Shown: positions 1 through 7,695, numbered from the stretch's first letter. The stretch is 25,812 nt of DNA from Roseomonas xinghualingensis (GCF_025791835.1 NZ_JAOXLP010000039.1:1-25812); one strand, 5' to 3'. Notes: a model not told the origin generated them from the letters alone. A program made the numbers and translations.

Positions 1-339
1 GGCCGGGTTCGAGACGGTGGTCCTCGTCTCTCTCCCGCGCACCACACCCCGTAGACCCATGGCGCGCATCAGCCGTTCCCCCGTGCAGCGGGCCACCGCG
101 ACGCCCTCGCGGCCGAGTTGCCGCCAGACCTTGCGCGCGCCATAGACCCCGAAGTTGGCCGCATGCACCCGCCCGAGCCTCTCCATGAGCACCTGGTCCC
201 GCCGGATGCGGGGCGAGGCCTTGGTCGGATCAACGCGCCGGGCAACATGAGCGTGGTAGGTCGACGGGGCGATCGGCAATACCCGGCAGATCGGCTCGAC
301 CCCGTAGGCACCCCGGTGATCGTCGATAAAGGCGATCAT
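1..339 (-). CDS. IS3-family transposase OrfB, N-terminal 113 codons (cut by window edge)
   Basis: The ATG at 339 overlaps the TGA of orfA (ATGA), so the two frames are probably translationally coupled. The visible part begins [18 protein letters not shown] and contains the HTH_21-type segment ([17 protein letters not shown]) that precedes the DDE integrase domain in IS3 OrfB proteins. The catalytic DDE domain is outside the window, so activity cannot be judged. No A-rich slippery run is seen at the orfA/orfB junction, so coupling by the overlap is more likely than the classical -1 frameshift. Confidence 0.88.
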   Translation of the reverse strand, partial: MIAFIDDHRGAYGVEPICRVLPIAPSTYHAHVARRVDPTKASPRIRRDQVLMERLGRVHAANFGVYGARKVWRQLGREGVAVARCTGERLMRAMGLRGVVRGRETRTTVSNPA

Positions 340-665
340 GGCTTCGAGCGGCGGTCGAGCTCCGCCACCGCGAAATAGGCCGACGCCTTGCGTAGGATCT
401 CATTGGCTTGGCGTAGCTCGCGGACCTCGCGTTCCAGCGCCTTGATCCGCTCCCCCTCCGCAGTCGTCGACCCCGGCCGCAGGCCCTGGTCGCGCTCGGC
501 CTGCCTTACCCAGCCGCGCAGCGTCTCCGTCGTGCAGCCGATCTTGGCCGCGATCAAGCCGATCGCCGCCCACTGCGAGGCATGGTCGCCCCCGTGCTCC
601 AGCACCATCCGCACCGCCCGCTGCCGGACCTCAGGCAAATACCGGTTCGACGTCTTCTTCGTCAT
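336..665 (-). CDS. IS3-family transposase OrfA (left copy)
   Basis: This 109-residue protein has the usual OrfA layout. An N-terminal helix-turn-helix (about residues 8-55, with [18 protein letters not shown]) binds the IS ends, and a leucine-zipper-like coiled coil (about residues 70-98, [18 protein letters not shown]) mediates multimerisation. The length is normal for the family. The ATG at 665 lies about 50 bp inside the IS tip, as expected. It is identical to the right-hand copy at 25148-25477. It has no link with the catabolic genes beyond mobilising DNA. Confidence 0.93.
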   Translation of the reverse strand: MTKKTSNRYLPEVRQRAVRMVLEHGGDHASQWAAIGLIAAKIGCTTETLRGWVRQAERDQGLRPGSTTAEGERIKALEREVRELRQANEILRKASAYFAVAELDRRSKP

Positions 666-715
666 GGCTCCATCCTCTCAAGAATAGGAGCCTCCAGGGA
701 ACCCGGGGCGGTTCA

Positions 716-879
716 GACACCCCATCGAGAATGCCTTCGCCAAGCTCAAGGCCATCCTGCGCAAGGCCGCCGCACGAACCATTGACGCCCTCTGGATCGC
801 CATCCGTGACGCACTCCCGCGCTTCACCCGACCGGAATGCGCTAACTTCTTCACCGCAGCAGGTTACGAACTCGAATGA
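716..879 (+). pseudogene. IS630-family transposase, C-terminal remnant interrupted by IS3
   Basis: The frame from 721 to the TGA at 877-879 gives PIENAFAKLKAILRKAAAR and ends FTAAGYELE. This is the C-terminal end of IS630/Tc1-type DDE transposases: the PIE..FAKLK segment carries the last catalytic Glu, and a [C]ANFF.A.GY tail is common. The preceding two thirds of the gene are absent because the IS3 tip abuts at 715. The remainder would be expected on the far side of the IS3 copy. The 190 bp from 880 to 1069 should include the IS630 end; I saw no gene there and could not place its terminal repeat. Confidence 0.85.
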
Positions 880-1069
880 TCGGATTCTGCTTTAGGGGCA
901 TGTAGTCCCGGTGGCCCGCGTTCCTGATGGCGGGAGTTACCTCATCCTGTCCAATCAGATACGCGGCGCGCAGCTTCAAGCACCGCCAGCATGATCCGGC
1001 AAAGCATTGGTCTGCGAACTAGGAAAACGCCCTTCGGAAACGTCGAACAAGCCGATTTCCTCAGAGCTT

Positions 1070-1765
1070 TCAGCAGCCTGTTAGGCTCTGAGAGCCCTCG
1101 AGCGCCAGACGCAGGTAGCCTGCCGTGCGTTGGTAGTGCTCGACGAGCAGGCGACAGGCTTCGGGAACTTGGCGGGCCAGCGCTGCCTCAGCAATCGCTT
1201 CATGCTCGGCGGCCACGTCTCGCGTTGGATAGGCCACAGTGAGAGCGACGCCGCGATAGCGGCTTGCCCGCTCCCGAAGGGTTTCGCAGAAGCCTAGCAT
1301 GGTCGGTGACGGACAGGCCGCGGTTAGGGCACGGTGAAACTCCAGATGCACCCTGTCCCAAGCGGGATCATCTCGAAGGCTGGAGGGATCGGCGCGGCGT
1401 GGGGTGCGGGACAGGCGGTAGCGTGCGACCACGAGCGCCTCTTCCCACTGCTGGCCGCCAGCCAGGATTGACTCGCGTAGTACCAACTCCTCCACCCAGC
1501 AGCGGGCACGTAGGAGTTCCTCAAACGCCCCCAAAGTCACTGGGGCGGCGCGGAAGCCGCGCTGGTCAAGCCGTTCCACAAGCCCTTCAGCCGCGAGGCT
1601 GCTCAGGGCCTCGCGGACGGGGCTAGCGCCGGTGCCGTACTGTGTAGCCAGTGCCTGCACTCTCAGCTTTGATCCCGGCGGGATCTCACCTTCGATGAGG
1701 CTGGCCCGCAAAAGGCGGCGCACGCGGGTCGCGTCGGTTTCACCGGTTCTGGAAGGTCTGGCCAT
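1070..1765 (-). CDS. GntR-family transcriptional regulator (FadR/FCD subfamily)
   Basis: This 231-residue protein has an N-terminal winged helix (about residues 12-78) with the signature PGSKLRVQALATQYGTGASP followed by VREALSSLAAEGLVE. An all-helical FCD effector domain (about 85-215) follows, with the family's metal-site region visible as D..FH (VHLEFHRAL) and later histidines (EHEAI, VEHYQRT). FCD regulators usually sense small carboxylic acids and repress neighbouring catabolic genes. It is divergent from the Bug-receptor/Mo-hydroxylase operon starting at 1905, so it probably controls that operon through the palindrome at 1837-1850. No clear ribosome-binding site precedes the ATG at 1765. 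Ligand unknown. Confidence 0.92.
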   Translation of the reverse strand: MARPSRTGETDATRVRRLLRASLIEGEIPPGSKLRVQALATQYGTGASPVREALSSLAAEGLVERLDQRGFRAAPVTLGAFEELLRARCWVEELVLRESILAGGQQWEEALVVARYRLSRTPRRADPSSLRDDPAWDRVHLEFHRALTAACPSPTMLGFCETLRERASRYRGVALTVAYPTRDVAAEHEAIAEAALARQVPEACRLLVEHYQRTAGYLRLALEGSQSLTGC

Positions 1766-1836
1766 GCGGTAGGAATGCGCAAACCTATTTCAAACGACAA
1801 GTTCCTTTCCATTTGCAATTTAATCGATAATATTTC

Positions 1837-1850
1837 ATACGGAACCGTAT
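1837..1850. promoter_or_regulatory. Candidate GntR operator: palindrome ATACGG-AA-CCGTAT
   Basis: A perfect 6+6 bp inverted repeat with a 2-bp centre lies in the 139-bp AT-rich gap between the divergent GntR gene and the Bug-receptor operon. A GATAAT hexamer (1826-1831), a plausible -10 element for the rightward operon, sits just upstream, so a protein bound here would block the start region. Short palindromes with GTAT/ATAC half-sites suit FCD-type GntR proteins. Binding is inferred from position and symmetry only. Confidence 0.5.
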
Positions 1851-1904
1851 AGAAAAAAGAAATTGGTAGCGAGCGCCCTGACACGCCGTGGGAGGAATAA
1901 GAAA

Positions 1905-2882
1905 ATGATCAACCGTCGCAGCGGCTTAGCCGTGCTTGCCGGCTTAACCACGGTTGGCATCGGACTGCATACAGCCCAAGCCCAGACAAACTGGCCGAAC
2001 CGACCGGTGCGCTTCATCATTCCCTTCGCCGCCAGCGGCGGTGCGGACACATTCACCCGCCTGCTTACGGAGCCTTTGGCGGAAGCGTTCGGCCAACCCT
2101 TTATCGTGGAGAACCGCCCCGGCGGCGGTGGCGTGATCGGAACGGACGCGGTGGTGAAGTCCGCTCCGGACGGCCACACGCTGATGATGCTGACAGTGAC
2201 CCACACGGCCAACGAGACACTGCTGCCGAACCGTCCCTATGTGCTGATGCGCGATATGGCACCAGTGGCCTGCCTTAACCGCACCTATCAGGTGCTGGTG
2301 GTGAATTCCGACCTCCCCGTGCGGAGCGTGGCTGAATTGATCGCGATGGCTCAAGCAAGCCCGGGCAAGCTGGATTATGCCTCGTCAGGCCCTGGCACTC
2401 CCTACCACATCGCCTTCGAGGTGTTCCGCCACGCGGCTGGCATCACGGTGCAACACATCCCTTTTCGGCTGAGCGGTGATGCGCGCAACGCGGTGGCCGC
2501 CGGCACGGTGCCGATGATGTTTGACGGCATCAGCACCATGATGCCGCTCATAGAATCCGGCCGCGTGCGTCCCCTGGCCACCACCGGCCCTGTGCGCTCC
2601 CGCCTGCTGCCCAACCTTCCGACCGTGGCCGAGACAGTGCCCGGCTATGAGCAGGTTGGCTTCAACGGCGTGATGGCACCCGCCGCCACGCCCCGTCCGG
2701 TGGTGGAGAAGCTGAACGCCGCCATCAATCAGATCCTGGCCCGCCCCTCCACCGTGGAGGCATTCGGCCGGCTCGGCGCCGAGATCGCGCCGATGAGCAT
2801 CGTGGAGTTCGAAGCGCTACTGCGCGCCGACATCGCAAAACGGCGCGAATGGATTCGCCTTGCCGGCATCCAGCCAGAATAG
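1905..2882 (+). CDS. Bug/TctC-family (TTT) periplasmic solute-binding receptor 1
   Basis: The start is the ATG at 1905, 9 bp after GGGAGG (1890-1895); an in-frame upstream ATG at 1863 has no such site. The 325-residue product has a Sec signal peptide with likely cleavage after AQA (residues 24-26), then the two-lobed Bug fold. The ligand loop P40-FAASGGAD-48 deviates from the usual P[FY].PGG..D form, although the aspartate is kept. Other landmarks are VENRPGGGG and DYASSGPGTPYH. Family members bind carboxylates or related polar compounds for TTT transport or for sensing. No TctA/TctB permease gene is nearby, so it is an orphan receptor. It heads the Mo-hydroxylase operon, suggesting that its ligand is that pathway's substrate. 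Confidence 0.93.
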   Translation: MINRRSGLAVLAGLTTVGIGLHTAQAQTNWPNRPVRFIIPFAASGGADTFTRLLTEPLAEAFGQPFIVENRPGGGGVIGTDAVVKSAPDGHTLMMLTVTHTANETLLPNRPYVLMRDMAPVACLNRTYQVLVVNSDLPVRSVAELIAMAQASPGKLDYASSGPGTPYHIAFEVFRHAAGITVQHIPFRLSGDARNAVAAGTVPMMFDGISTMMPLIESGRVRPLATTGPVRSRLLPNLPTVAETVPGYEQVGFNGVMAPAATPRPVVEKLNAAINQILARPSTVEAFGRLGAEIAPMSIVEFEALLRADIAKRREWIRLAGIQPE

Positions 2883-2890
2883 GGATGCCA

Positions 2891-3370
2891 ATGATCTCTT
2901 TCACACTGAACGGGGCTCTGACCTCACTCGACCTGCCGGATGACGTGCCGCTGCTCGCCGCGTTGCGCGGCGCCGCCGGGCTTTCAGGCCCACGCCTGGG
3001 TTGCGCAGCCGAAGGCTGCGGCGCCTGCATGGTGCTGCTCGACGGAAAGCCGGTGATGTCCTGTACCCTGGCGCTCGGCGCCGCGGTCGGACGGGAGGTG
3101 ACCAGCGTGGAGGGGCTTGGCGATTTCGAGGCACCGCATCCGCTCCAGATCGCTTTCCTGAAGGAACAGGCAGGCCAGTGCGGCTATTGCCTTTCCGGCA
3201 TCCTGGTGAGCGCTGCGGCGCTACTGGCCGCCGATCCTGATCCGGACGATGCCGCCATTCGCCGGGCGTTGGACCCGCATCTCTGCCGCTGCGGCAGCCA
3301 CAACCGCATCCTGCGTGCGGTGCGGCGCGCGGCGGCCGTGATGCGCAGCGATGTGGTGGAGGCCGCATGA
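2891..3370 (+). CDS. Molybdenum hydroxylase [2Fe-2S] small subunit (CoxS/IorA-like)
   Basis: With the ATG at 2891 the protein has 159 residues, normal for this subunit; AGGG at 2881-2884 is then correctly spaced. A start at 2885 is possible but badly spaced. Residues C38, C43, C46 and C58 form the plant-type ferredoxin cluster site (GCAAEGCGAC...SC). C97, C100, C132 and C134 form the second [2Fe-2S] site (QCGYC...CRC). Both clusters pass electrons from the Mo cofactor of the large subunit. It follows the receptor gene by 8 bp and overlaps the large-subunit gene by 4 bp (ATGA). No FAD-subunit gene is present, as in two-subunit isoquinoline oxidoreductase and nicotinate dehydrogenase systems, where the acceptor is not NAD. 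Confidence 0.94.
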   Translation: MISFTLNGALTSLDLPDDVPLLAALRGAAGLSGPRLGCAAEGCGACMVLLDGKPVMSCTLALGAAVGREVTSVEGLGDFEAPHPLQIAFLKEQAGQCGYCLSGILVSAAALLAADPDPDDAAIRRALDPHLCRCGSHNRILRAVRRAAAVMRSDVVEAA

Positions 3371-5490
3371 GCGACGTGGTCGAGACTCCGAAGCTCCCCA
3401 ATAGTCTTCGGGACAACCCGCGCCTGTCGCGCTGGCTAGGCTTTGGCGAGGGGGGGCAGGTTATTATCTCCCCGGGCAAGGTGGAGCTAGGGCAGGGCAT
3501 TCTTACCGCACTCTCGCAGATCGCGGCCGATGAACTGGATGTGGCGCTGCCCCGCATCCTGGTCCGGACGGTCGCGACGCCGAACAGCCCAGATGAGGGC
3601 GTGACCTCTGGCTCACTTTCCGTCCAAAATAGCGGCGCTGCACTGCGCCATGTCTGCGCCGAGGCGCGCATGATCTTCCTCCAGGTGGCGTCTCAGGCCA
3701 GCGGCGTGGCCATTGAGGCTTTGCGTGTCGAGGATGGCATCTTCCACGGCCCGAACGGTCCCGTGGGTTCCTATTGGACCCTCGCGGAACGTGGCCTGCT
3801 GGAGTGCGACGCCACGCCGGGGAGGCGGGCGAAGCCACCTGCCGCGCGCCGCCTGGTCAGCATCTCCACCGCGAGGACCGATCTGCCGGACAAGGTCTTC
3901 GGCCGTCCACGCTTCGTGCACGACATGCGTCCGGACGGACTGCTGCATGCCCGGGTGGTTCGGCCGCCCTCGCGTGGCGCGCAGTTGCTGGAACTGCCGG
4001 AGGGGGAACTCCCGGGCGGCGCCCGGATCCTGCGTGATGGCGACTTCCTGGCGGTGCTCGCGGAGGTGGAGCACGATGCCCAACTGGCTGCTGAGTGGCT
4101 GGCCATGCGCACGACATGGGCGGAGCGCGACACCCTTCCGGATGAGAACGCGTTGGCCGAATGGCTGCGCGCCGCACCTCACCAGGAAACGGCGGTCGTT
4201 GAGCGCGGTGACCCTGGCGAAGCGCTCTCCGTGCGCTGTCTGCGCGCGAGCTTCTTCCGCCCGCCTGTTGCCCATGCCTCAATCGGCACCTCCTGCGCAT
4301 TGGCTCGCTGGGACGGCGGAGTAGTCGAGGTCTGGTCCCACACCCAGGGGCCCTACAACCTCCGCAAGGACATGGCGCTCACGCTCGGAATTCCGGAGGA
4401 GGCGGTGGTTATCCGCCATGTGGAGGGTGCCGGCTGCTACGGCCATAATGGCGCGGACGATGTGGCGCTGGATGCGGCCTTGGCCGCGCGGGCCGCGCCC
4501 GGCCGCCCCGTGCGGATGCTGTGGGGCCGCGCCGATGAGCTGGGCTGGTCGCCCTTCTCCTCCGCCATGCTGGTCGATGTGCAGGCCGGGCTCGACGAGG
4601 CGGGCTGCCTCGCGAGCTTCCGACTGGACGTCACGAGCAATGGCCATTCCTCCCGTCCTGGGCGCGGCAAGCTGCCTACCCTGCTTGCTGCAAGCCATCT
4701 GGCCGAGCCCTTCGCCGTGCCACCAGCCATCAATCTACCGGCGGAGCGCGGCGGCGGCGCGCAGCGCAATGCGGTTCCGGGCTACCGTGTGCCGGCGCTG
4801 CGGGTGGGCATGCGAACGGTGACGGAGATGCCGCTGCGCGTCTCCGCGATGCGCGGGCTGGGAGCGCCGGTGAATGTCTGGGCCATCGAATCCGTGATGG
4901 ACGAGTTAGCAGTCATGGCTGGCGCGGATCCGCTCGACTTCCGGCTGCGCCATCTGGAGGATCAGCGGGCGGCTGCGGTGCTGCGCAAGGCAGCCGAGAT
5001 GGCGGGTTGGGCCCGACGGCAACGGCGCGACGGCTTCGGTCTCGGCATGGGCGTGGCACGCTACAAGAACCTTGGTGGCTGGTGCGCGGTCTTCGCCGAG
5101 ATCGAGGCGGAGGAGGTTGTGCGCGCCCGTCGCCTCTGGGTCGCTGCCGATCTGGGCGAGGTGGTGAACCCCGACGGCGCAGCGAACCAGCTGGAGGGCG
5201 GCGCCATCCACGCCGCGAGTCAGGCATTGAAGGAGGCCGTGCGCTTTGATCGCCGCCGCGTGACCAGCGACAGCTGGGAGAACTACCCAATCCTGCGCTT
5301 CTCCGAAGTACCGGAGGTGGAGGTGCAATTCATCAATCGTCCAGAGGAACCGCCGCTCGGAGCCGGCGAGCCTTCCTTCGGCCCAACAGTCGCAGCCATC
5401 GCCAATGCCATCCACGATGCGCTCGGAATCCGGCCACGCACTATGCCCTTCACGCCCGAGAACCTGGCAGCCGCAATGGAAACCGCCTGA
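3367..5490 (+). CDS. Molybdenum hydroxylase large, molybdopterin-binding subunit (IorB/NicB-like)
   Basis: This 707-residue protein belongs to the xanthine-dehydrogenase family and is closest in layout to IorB/NicB-type subunits. It opens with SPGKVELGQGILTALSQIAA, then DEGVTSGSLSVQNSGAALR, a cofactor region with GAGCYGHNGADD, and near the end LGAGEPSFGP, whose Glu (about residue 668) is the expected catalytic base. Such enzymes hydroxylate an electron-poor ring carbon, typically next to a ring nitrogen, using water. Unlike NicB it has no CxxCH haem motif and no cytochrome domain, and it has no Tat signal, so it is probably cytoplasmic with an unidentified electron acceptor. It is translationally coupled to the small subunit. 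Substrate unknown; an N-heteroaromatic or aromatic acid is a reasonable guess. Confidence 0.92.
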   Translation: MSDVVETPKLPNSLRDNPRLSRWLGFGEGGQVIISPGKVELGQGILTALSQIAADELDVALPRILVRTVATPNSPDEGVTSGSLSVQNSGAALRHVCAEARMIFLQVASQASGVAIEALRVEDGIFHGPNGPVGSYWTLAERGLLECDATPGRRAKPPAARRLVSISTARTDLPDKVFGRPRFVHDMRPDGLLHARVVRPPSRGAQLLELPEGELPGGARILRDGDFLAVLAEVEHDAQLAAEWLAMRTTWAERDTLPDENALAEWLRAAPHQETAVVERGDPGEALSVRCLRASFFRPPVAHASIGTSCALARWDGGVVEVWSHTQGPYNLRKDMALTLGIPEEAVVIRHVEGAGCYGHNGADDVALDAALAARAAPGRPVRMLWGRADELGWSPFSSAMLVDVQAGLDEAGCLASFRLDVTSNGHSSRPGRGKLPTLLAASHLAEPFAVPPAINLPAERGGGAQRNAVPGYRVPALRVGMRTVTEMPLRVSAMRGLGAPVNVWAIESVMDELAVMAGADPLDFRLRHLEDQRAAAVLRKAAEMAGWARRQRRDGFGLGMGVARYKNLGGWCAVFAEIEAEEVVRARRLWVAADLGEVVNPDGAANQLEGGAIHAASQALKEAVRFDRRRVTSDSWENYPILRFSEVPEVEVQFINRPEEPPLGAGEPSFGPTVAAIANAIHDALGIRPRTMPFTPENLAAAMETA

Positions 5491-5493
5491 CAC

Positions 5494-6477
5494 ATGGACA
5501 TGTTGACCCTTTCCCTCGGCTGCTACGAGACGGATCGGTCCCGCCCAATTCTAGACGGCCGTGTGCGCCTGCCCGGCATTCAGTTGGAGCGCGAACCCGG
5601 CGAGCCGCGCGACCTTTTCCGCCGGGCGCTGCAGGAGCGGGCCTTTGCGATCACCGAACTGTCCATGTCCTCGCACATCGTCACCATGGCGCGGGGGGAC
5701 GCGCCCTATATCGGCGTGCCGGTCTTCCCGTCCCGCGCCTTTCGGCATGAGTCCATCTATATACGCACGGACCGTGGCATCCGCGGCCCGGCCGATCTGG
5801 CGGGGCGGCGCATCGGCGTGCCGGAATATCAGCAAACTGCGGCTCTCTGGGTCCGGGGCATGCTGCGCGACTACTACGGCGTGGACACGGCCGGCATCGC
5901 TTGGCGCAATGGCGGGCTGGAGTCCCCAGGGCAGGGGGAGCGGGTGCCGCTCTCCCTGCCGCCTGGGCTCGACGTGCGGCCCATCGGCTCCGACGAGACG
6001 CTGAACGCGCTGCTCGCCGATGGATCACTTGACGCCATCGTCAGTCCACGGGCGCCCTCTTGCTTCCAGGAACGTAGCGCGCCGGTGGACCGACTGTGGC
6101 CGCATTCTCGGGCAGAGGAGGAACGCTACTTCGATGAGACGGGCTTCTTCCCGATTATGCACTGCATGGCGGTGCGCAGGGACGTGGCTGAAGCGCATCC
6201 CTGGCTGCCTCGGGCACTCTTCCTCGCGTTTTCCGAGGCGAAGGCGCTGGCACTGGCGGATCTGGCGCCGAGCAACGTGCTGCGGGTGTCGTTGCCCTGG
6301 ATCACAGCGGAGGCTACGGCGCAAACCGCCCGCATGGGAGGCGACCCCTGGCCCTATGGTTTCGCGCGCAACAGAGCCGAGATCGAGACGATGATCGGCT
6401 ATGCGGTGAAAGATGGATTGTCGGCTTCGGCGATCCTACCCGAGGCTCTTTTCCATCCTTCAACACTCAATCTTTAG
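5494..6477 (+). CDS. 4,5-dihydroxyphthalate decarboxylase-like protein (Pht5-related, NMT1-like fold)
   Basis: The 327-residue product lacks a signal peptide and opens with LTLSLGCYETDRSRPILDGR, as in proteins annotated as 4,5-dihydroxyphthalate decarboxylase (Pht5). Further landmarks are LAGRRIGVPEYQQTAALWVR and FPIMHCMAVRRD. The family shares the periplasmic-binding-protein (NMT1/ThiY-like) fold, and most members are not biochemically proven. It starts 3 bp after the Mo-hydroxylase gene, so it is surely in the same operon. A decarboxylase acting on the hydroxylated ring acid would fit, but a cytosolic binding role is also possible. An alternative ATG lies at 5500. The operon ends here; the next DNA is IS remnant. 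Confidence 0.82.
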   Translation: MDMLTLSLGCYETDRSRPILDGRVRLPGIQLEREPGEPRDLFRRALQERAFAITELSMSSHIVTMARGDAPYIGVPVFPSRAFRHESIYIRTDRGIRGPADLAGRRIGVPEYQQTAALWVRGMLRDYYGVDTAGIAWRNGGLESPGQGERVPLSLPPGLDVRPIGSDETLNALLADGSLDAIVSPRAPSCFQERSAPVDRLWPHSRAEEERYFDETGFFPIMHCMAVRRDVAEAHPWLPRALFLAFSEAKALALADLAPSNVLRVSLPWITAEATAQTARMGGDPWPYGFARNRAEIETMIGYAVKDGLSASAILPEALFHPSTLNL

Positions 6478-6495
6478 ATCCAGTCCTGGCCTGCG

Positions 6496-6828
6496 TCACC
6501 GAACGGCTTCGCGGGTTAAGAGGGAACCGGCCCGCGCCATGGTGGGGCAGGCTGGGCGTGTCGGAGTGGAGGCAGGCCCAGCCGGGTGAGACACCATCGG
6601 TGCTAAGCTTGGCAGGCCGTAGCGCAGGGCTTTGTGCGGACAGACGGTGTTGAAGTGCCGCCGCCACCGTTCGATCAGGACCGTGGCTTCGCGGTGCGAG
6701 CAGAAGGTCTCCCGGCCCTGTAGGTCACCTCGAAGTTTACCGTTGAAGCTTTCGTTATTGCCATTCTTCCAAAGGATGGCGGGCTTGATGAACAATGTTC
6801 TCATGCCAGCTTGGCTCCGCCATGCGCG
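6496..6828 (-). pseudogene. IS3-family OrfB C-terminal remnant
   Basis: The minus-strand frame contains TLFIKPAILWKNGNNESFNG followed by KLRGDLQGRETF and a VLIERWRRHFNTVCPHKALR segment. These match the end of the rve domain of IS3-family OrfB, including the final catalytic Glu in NESFNG. The first about 170 residues, with the two Asp residues, are missing. The frame opens at a GTG right after the stop of the GntR gene (6844), so it is a fossil, not a gene. It fills most of the 366-bp gap between the two convergent genes on either side. It is unlike the IS3 copies at the window ends, whose corresponding region is not visible. Confidence 0.82.
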
Positions 6829-6843
6829 CTTCTTTCCACCCAC

Positions 6844-7557
6844 CTACCGACCCGCCGCCTCCCCCGCCAGGAACTTCGCCTCATAGATCTGTCGCGCGCG
6901 CTGCATGTGCTGCACGGACAACTTCTCCAACGCCTCCCGATCGCACGCGCGCAGGGCATCCACCATCGCACCGTGCTCCTCGCAGGCCTGGGCTAGAGCG
7001 CTCGAATCCGCCGCGCCATAGGCGCGTGCCGGGAAGCTGAGCCAATCGTGAAGACGGATGCTCTCCGCCAAATAGGGATTGTCGCACAACCCGTACAGCA
7101 GCCGGTGAAAACGCATGTTTTCGCGATGGATGCGGATCAGGTCGCCGCTACCGGCAGCTGCGGCATGGGCGCGCATCGCCTGGGTCAGCTCAGCTAGGCG
7201 CAAGCGGGGTACGGGGAAGGGCGTGGCTTGGGCGGCGGCACGGTGCAGCACCGTGCGCATGGCGTACAGATCAGTCAGCGCCCGAGCGTCGAACAGCGGC
7301 AGTTCGGCGCCGCGATGACGGGGTTTCACCACCACTCCGAGGCGTTGCAACTCGGCCAGGGCTGCGCGGACCACGTGCCGCTTGGCATCGTAGTCCTCCA
7401 TTAGATGATCCTCAATCAGCCGGGTACGGGGCAGGATGCGGCCGCGGATGATGTCAGTCTCGATGGCGGCGATCACAGCGGCCACCGGATTGGGCAGTTC
7501 GCTGTCAATCTGCGGGCGCACGGATGCCGCCGAGGAGCGTCTCGCGCTAAAGGCCAA
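6844..7557 (-). CDS. GntR-family transcriptional regulator (FadR/FCD subfamily), second
   Basis: The 237-residue frame starts at a TTG (7557) that directly follows an in-frame stop; no ATG start exists, so a GTG slightly downstream is also possible. The winged helix spans about residues 24-92 (RGRILPRTRLIEDHLMEDYD, then VVRAALAELQRLGVV), and the FCD helical domain about 100-225, with FHRLLYGLCDNPYL typical of the subfamily. It is divergent from the aldehyde-dehydrogenase operon at 7696 and most likely represses it in response to a pathway acid. Two palindromes in the 138-bp gap (7599-7611 and 7641-7658) are candidate sites. It is not a close copy of the first GntR protein. Confidence 0.9.
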   Translation of the reverse strand: MAFSARRSSAASVRPQIDSELPNPVAAVIAAIETDIIRGRILPRTRLIEDHLMEDYDAKRHVVRAALAELQRLGVVVKPRHRGAELPLFDARALTDLYAMRTVLHRAAAQATPFPVPRLRLAELTQAMRAHAAAAGSGDLIRIHRENMRFHRLLYGLCDNPYLAESIRLHDWLSFPARAYGAADSSALAQACEEHGAMVDALRACDREALEKLSVQHMQRARQIYEAKFLAGEAAGR

Positions 7558-7598
7558 GATTCACCACCAGTCCGGGTCAGCTAACCCAATGATTATTA

Positions 7599-7611
7599 AT
7601 GATCCTATCAT
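7599..7611. promoter_or_regulatory. Candidate operator: ATGAT-CCT-ATCAT palindrome
   Basis: A perfect 5+5 bp inverted repeat with a 3-bp centre lies in an AT-rich stretch (7588-7620) between the divergent GntR gene and the aldehyde dehydrogenase gene. Further copies of the half-site ATGAT occur just upstream (7589-7593). This is the natural place for a regulator to act on both promoters. No experimental or motif-search support. Confidence 0.38.
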
Positions 7612-7640
7612 CCACATTAGCGACATCGAACCGCCTTCTC

Positions 7641-7658
7641 AACTCATGCAGATGAGTT
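7641..7658. promoter_or_regulatory. Candidate operator or leader hairpin: AACTCAT-GCAG-ATGAGTT
   Basis: A perfect 7+7 bp inverted repeat with a 4-bp centre ends 37 bp before the ATG of the aldehyde dehydrogenase gene. As DNA it could be the GntR operator. As RNA it could form a small stem-loop in the 5' leader, upstream of the strong GAGGAGG ribosome-binding site (7682-7688). The arm length makes chance less likely than for the neighbouring shorter palindrome. Confidence 0.42.
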
Positions 7659-7695
7659 CACACCTTCTCCAATTACTGCGTGAGGAGGGCTGTCC

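Larger units (their letters stand above)
1..715 (-). mobile_element. IS3-family insertion sequence, partial (left copy)
   Basis: This copy carries orfA and the first part of orfB on the minus strand. Its tip, read on the minus strand from 715, begins TGAACCGCCCCGGG, a typical terminal sequence for this IS3 subgroup. The other end lies beyond the window. The element sits inside the reading frame of an IS630-type transposase, whose C-terminal codons resume at 718-721. No target-site duplication can be checked because the far end is missing. Confidence 0.88.
1..770. repeat. Left arm of a 770-bp perfect inverted repeat
   Basis: Bases 1-770 are the exact reverse complement of 25043-25812, read by comparing both ends base by base. 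Identity stops at 771, where the left continues with cgcacgaacc and the right arm turns into the LysE fragment. The arm holds 715 bp of an IS3-family element plus 55 bp of IS630 transposase gene, so it is longer than the IS3 copy alone. Confidence 0.95.

Noticed and set aside
2901..3671. Open frame of about 256 codons on the minus strand
   Set aside because: It is antisense to the Mo-hydroxylase subunits. Arg/Pro-rich translation without motifs.
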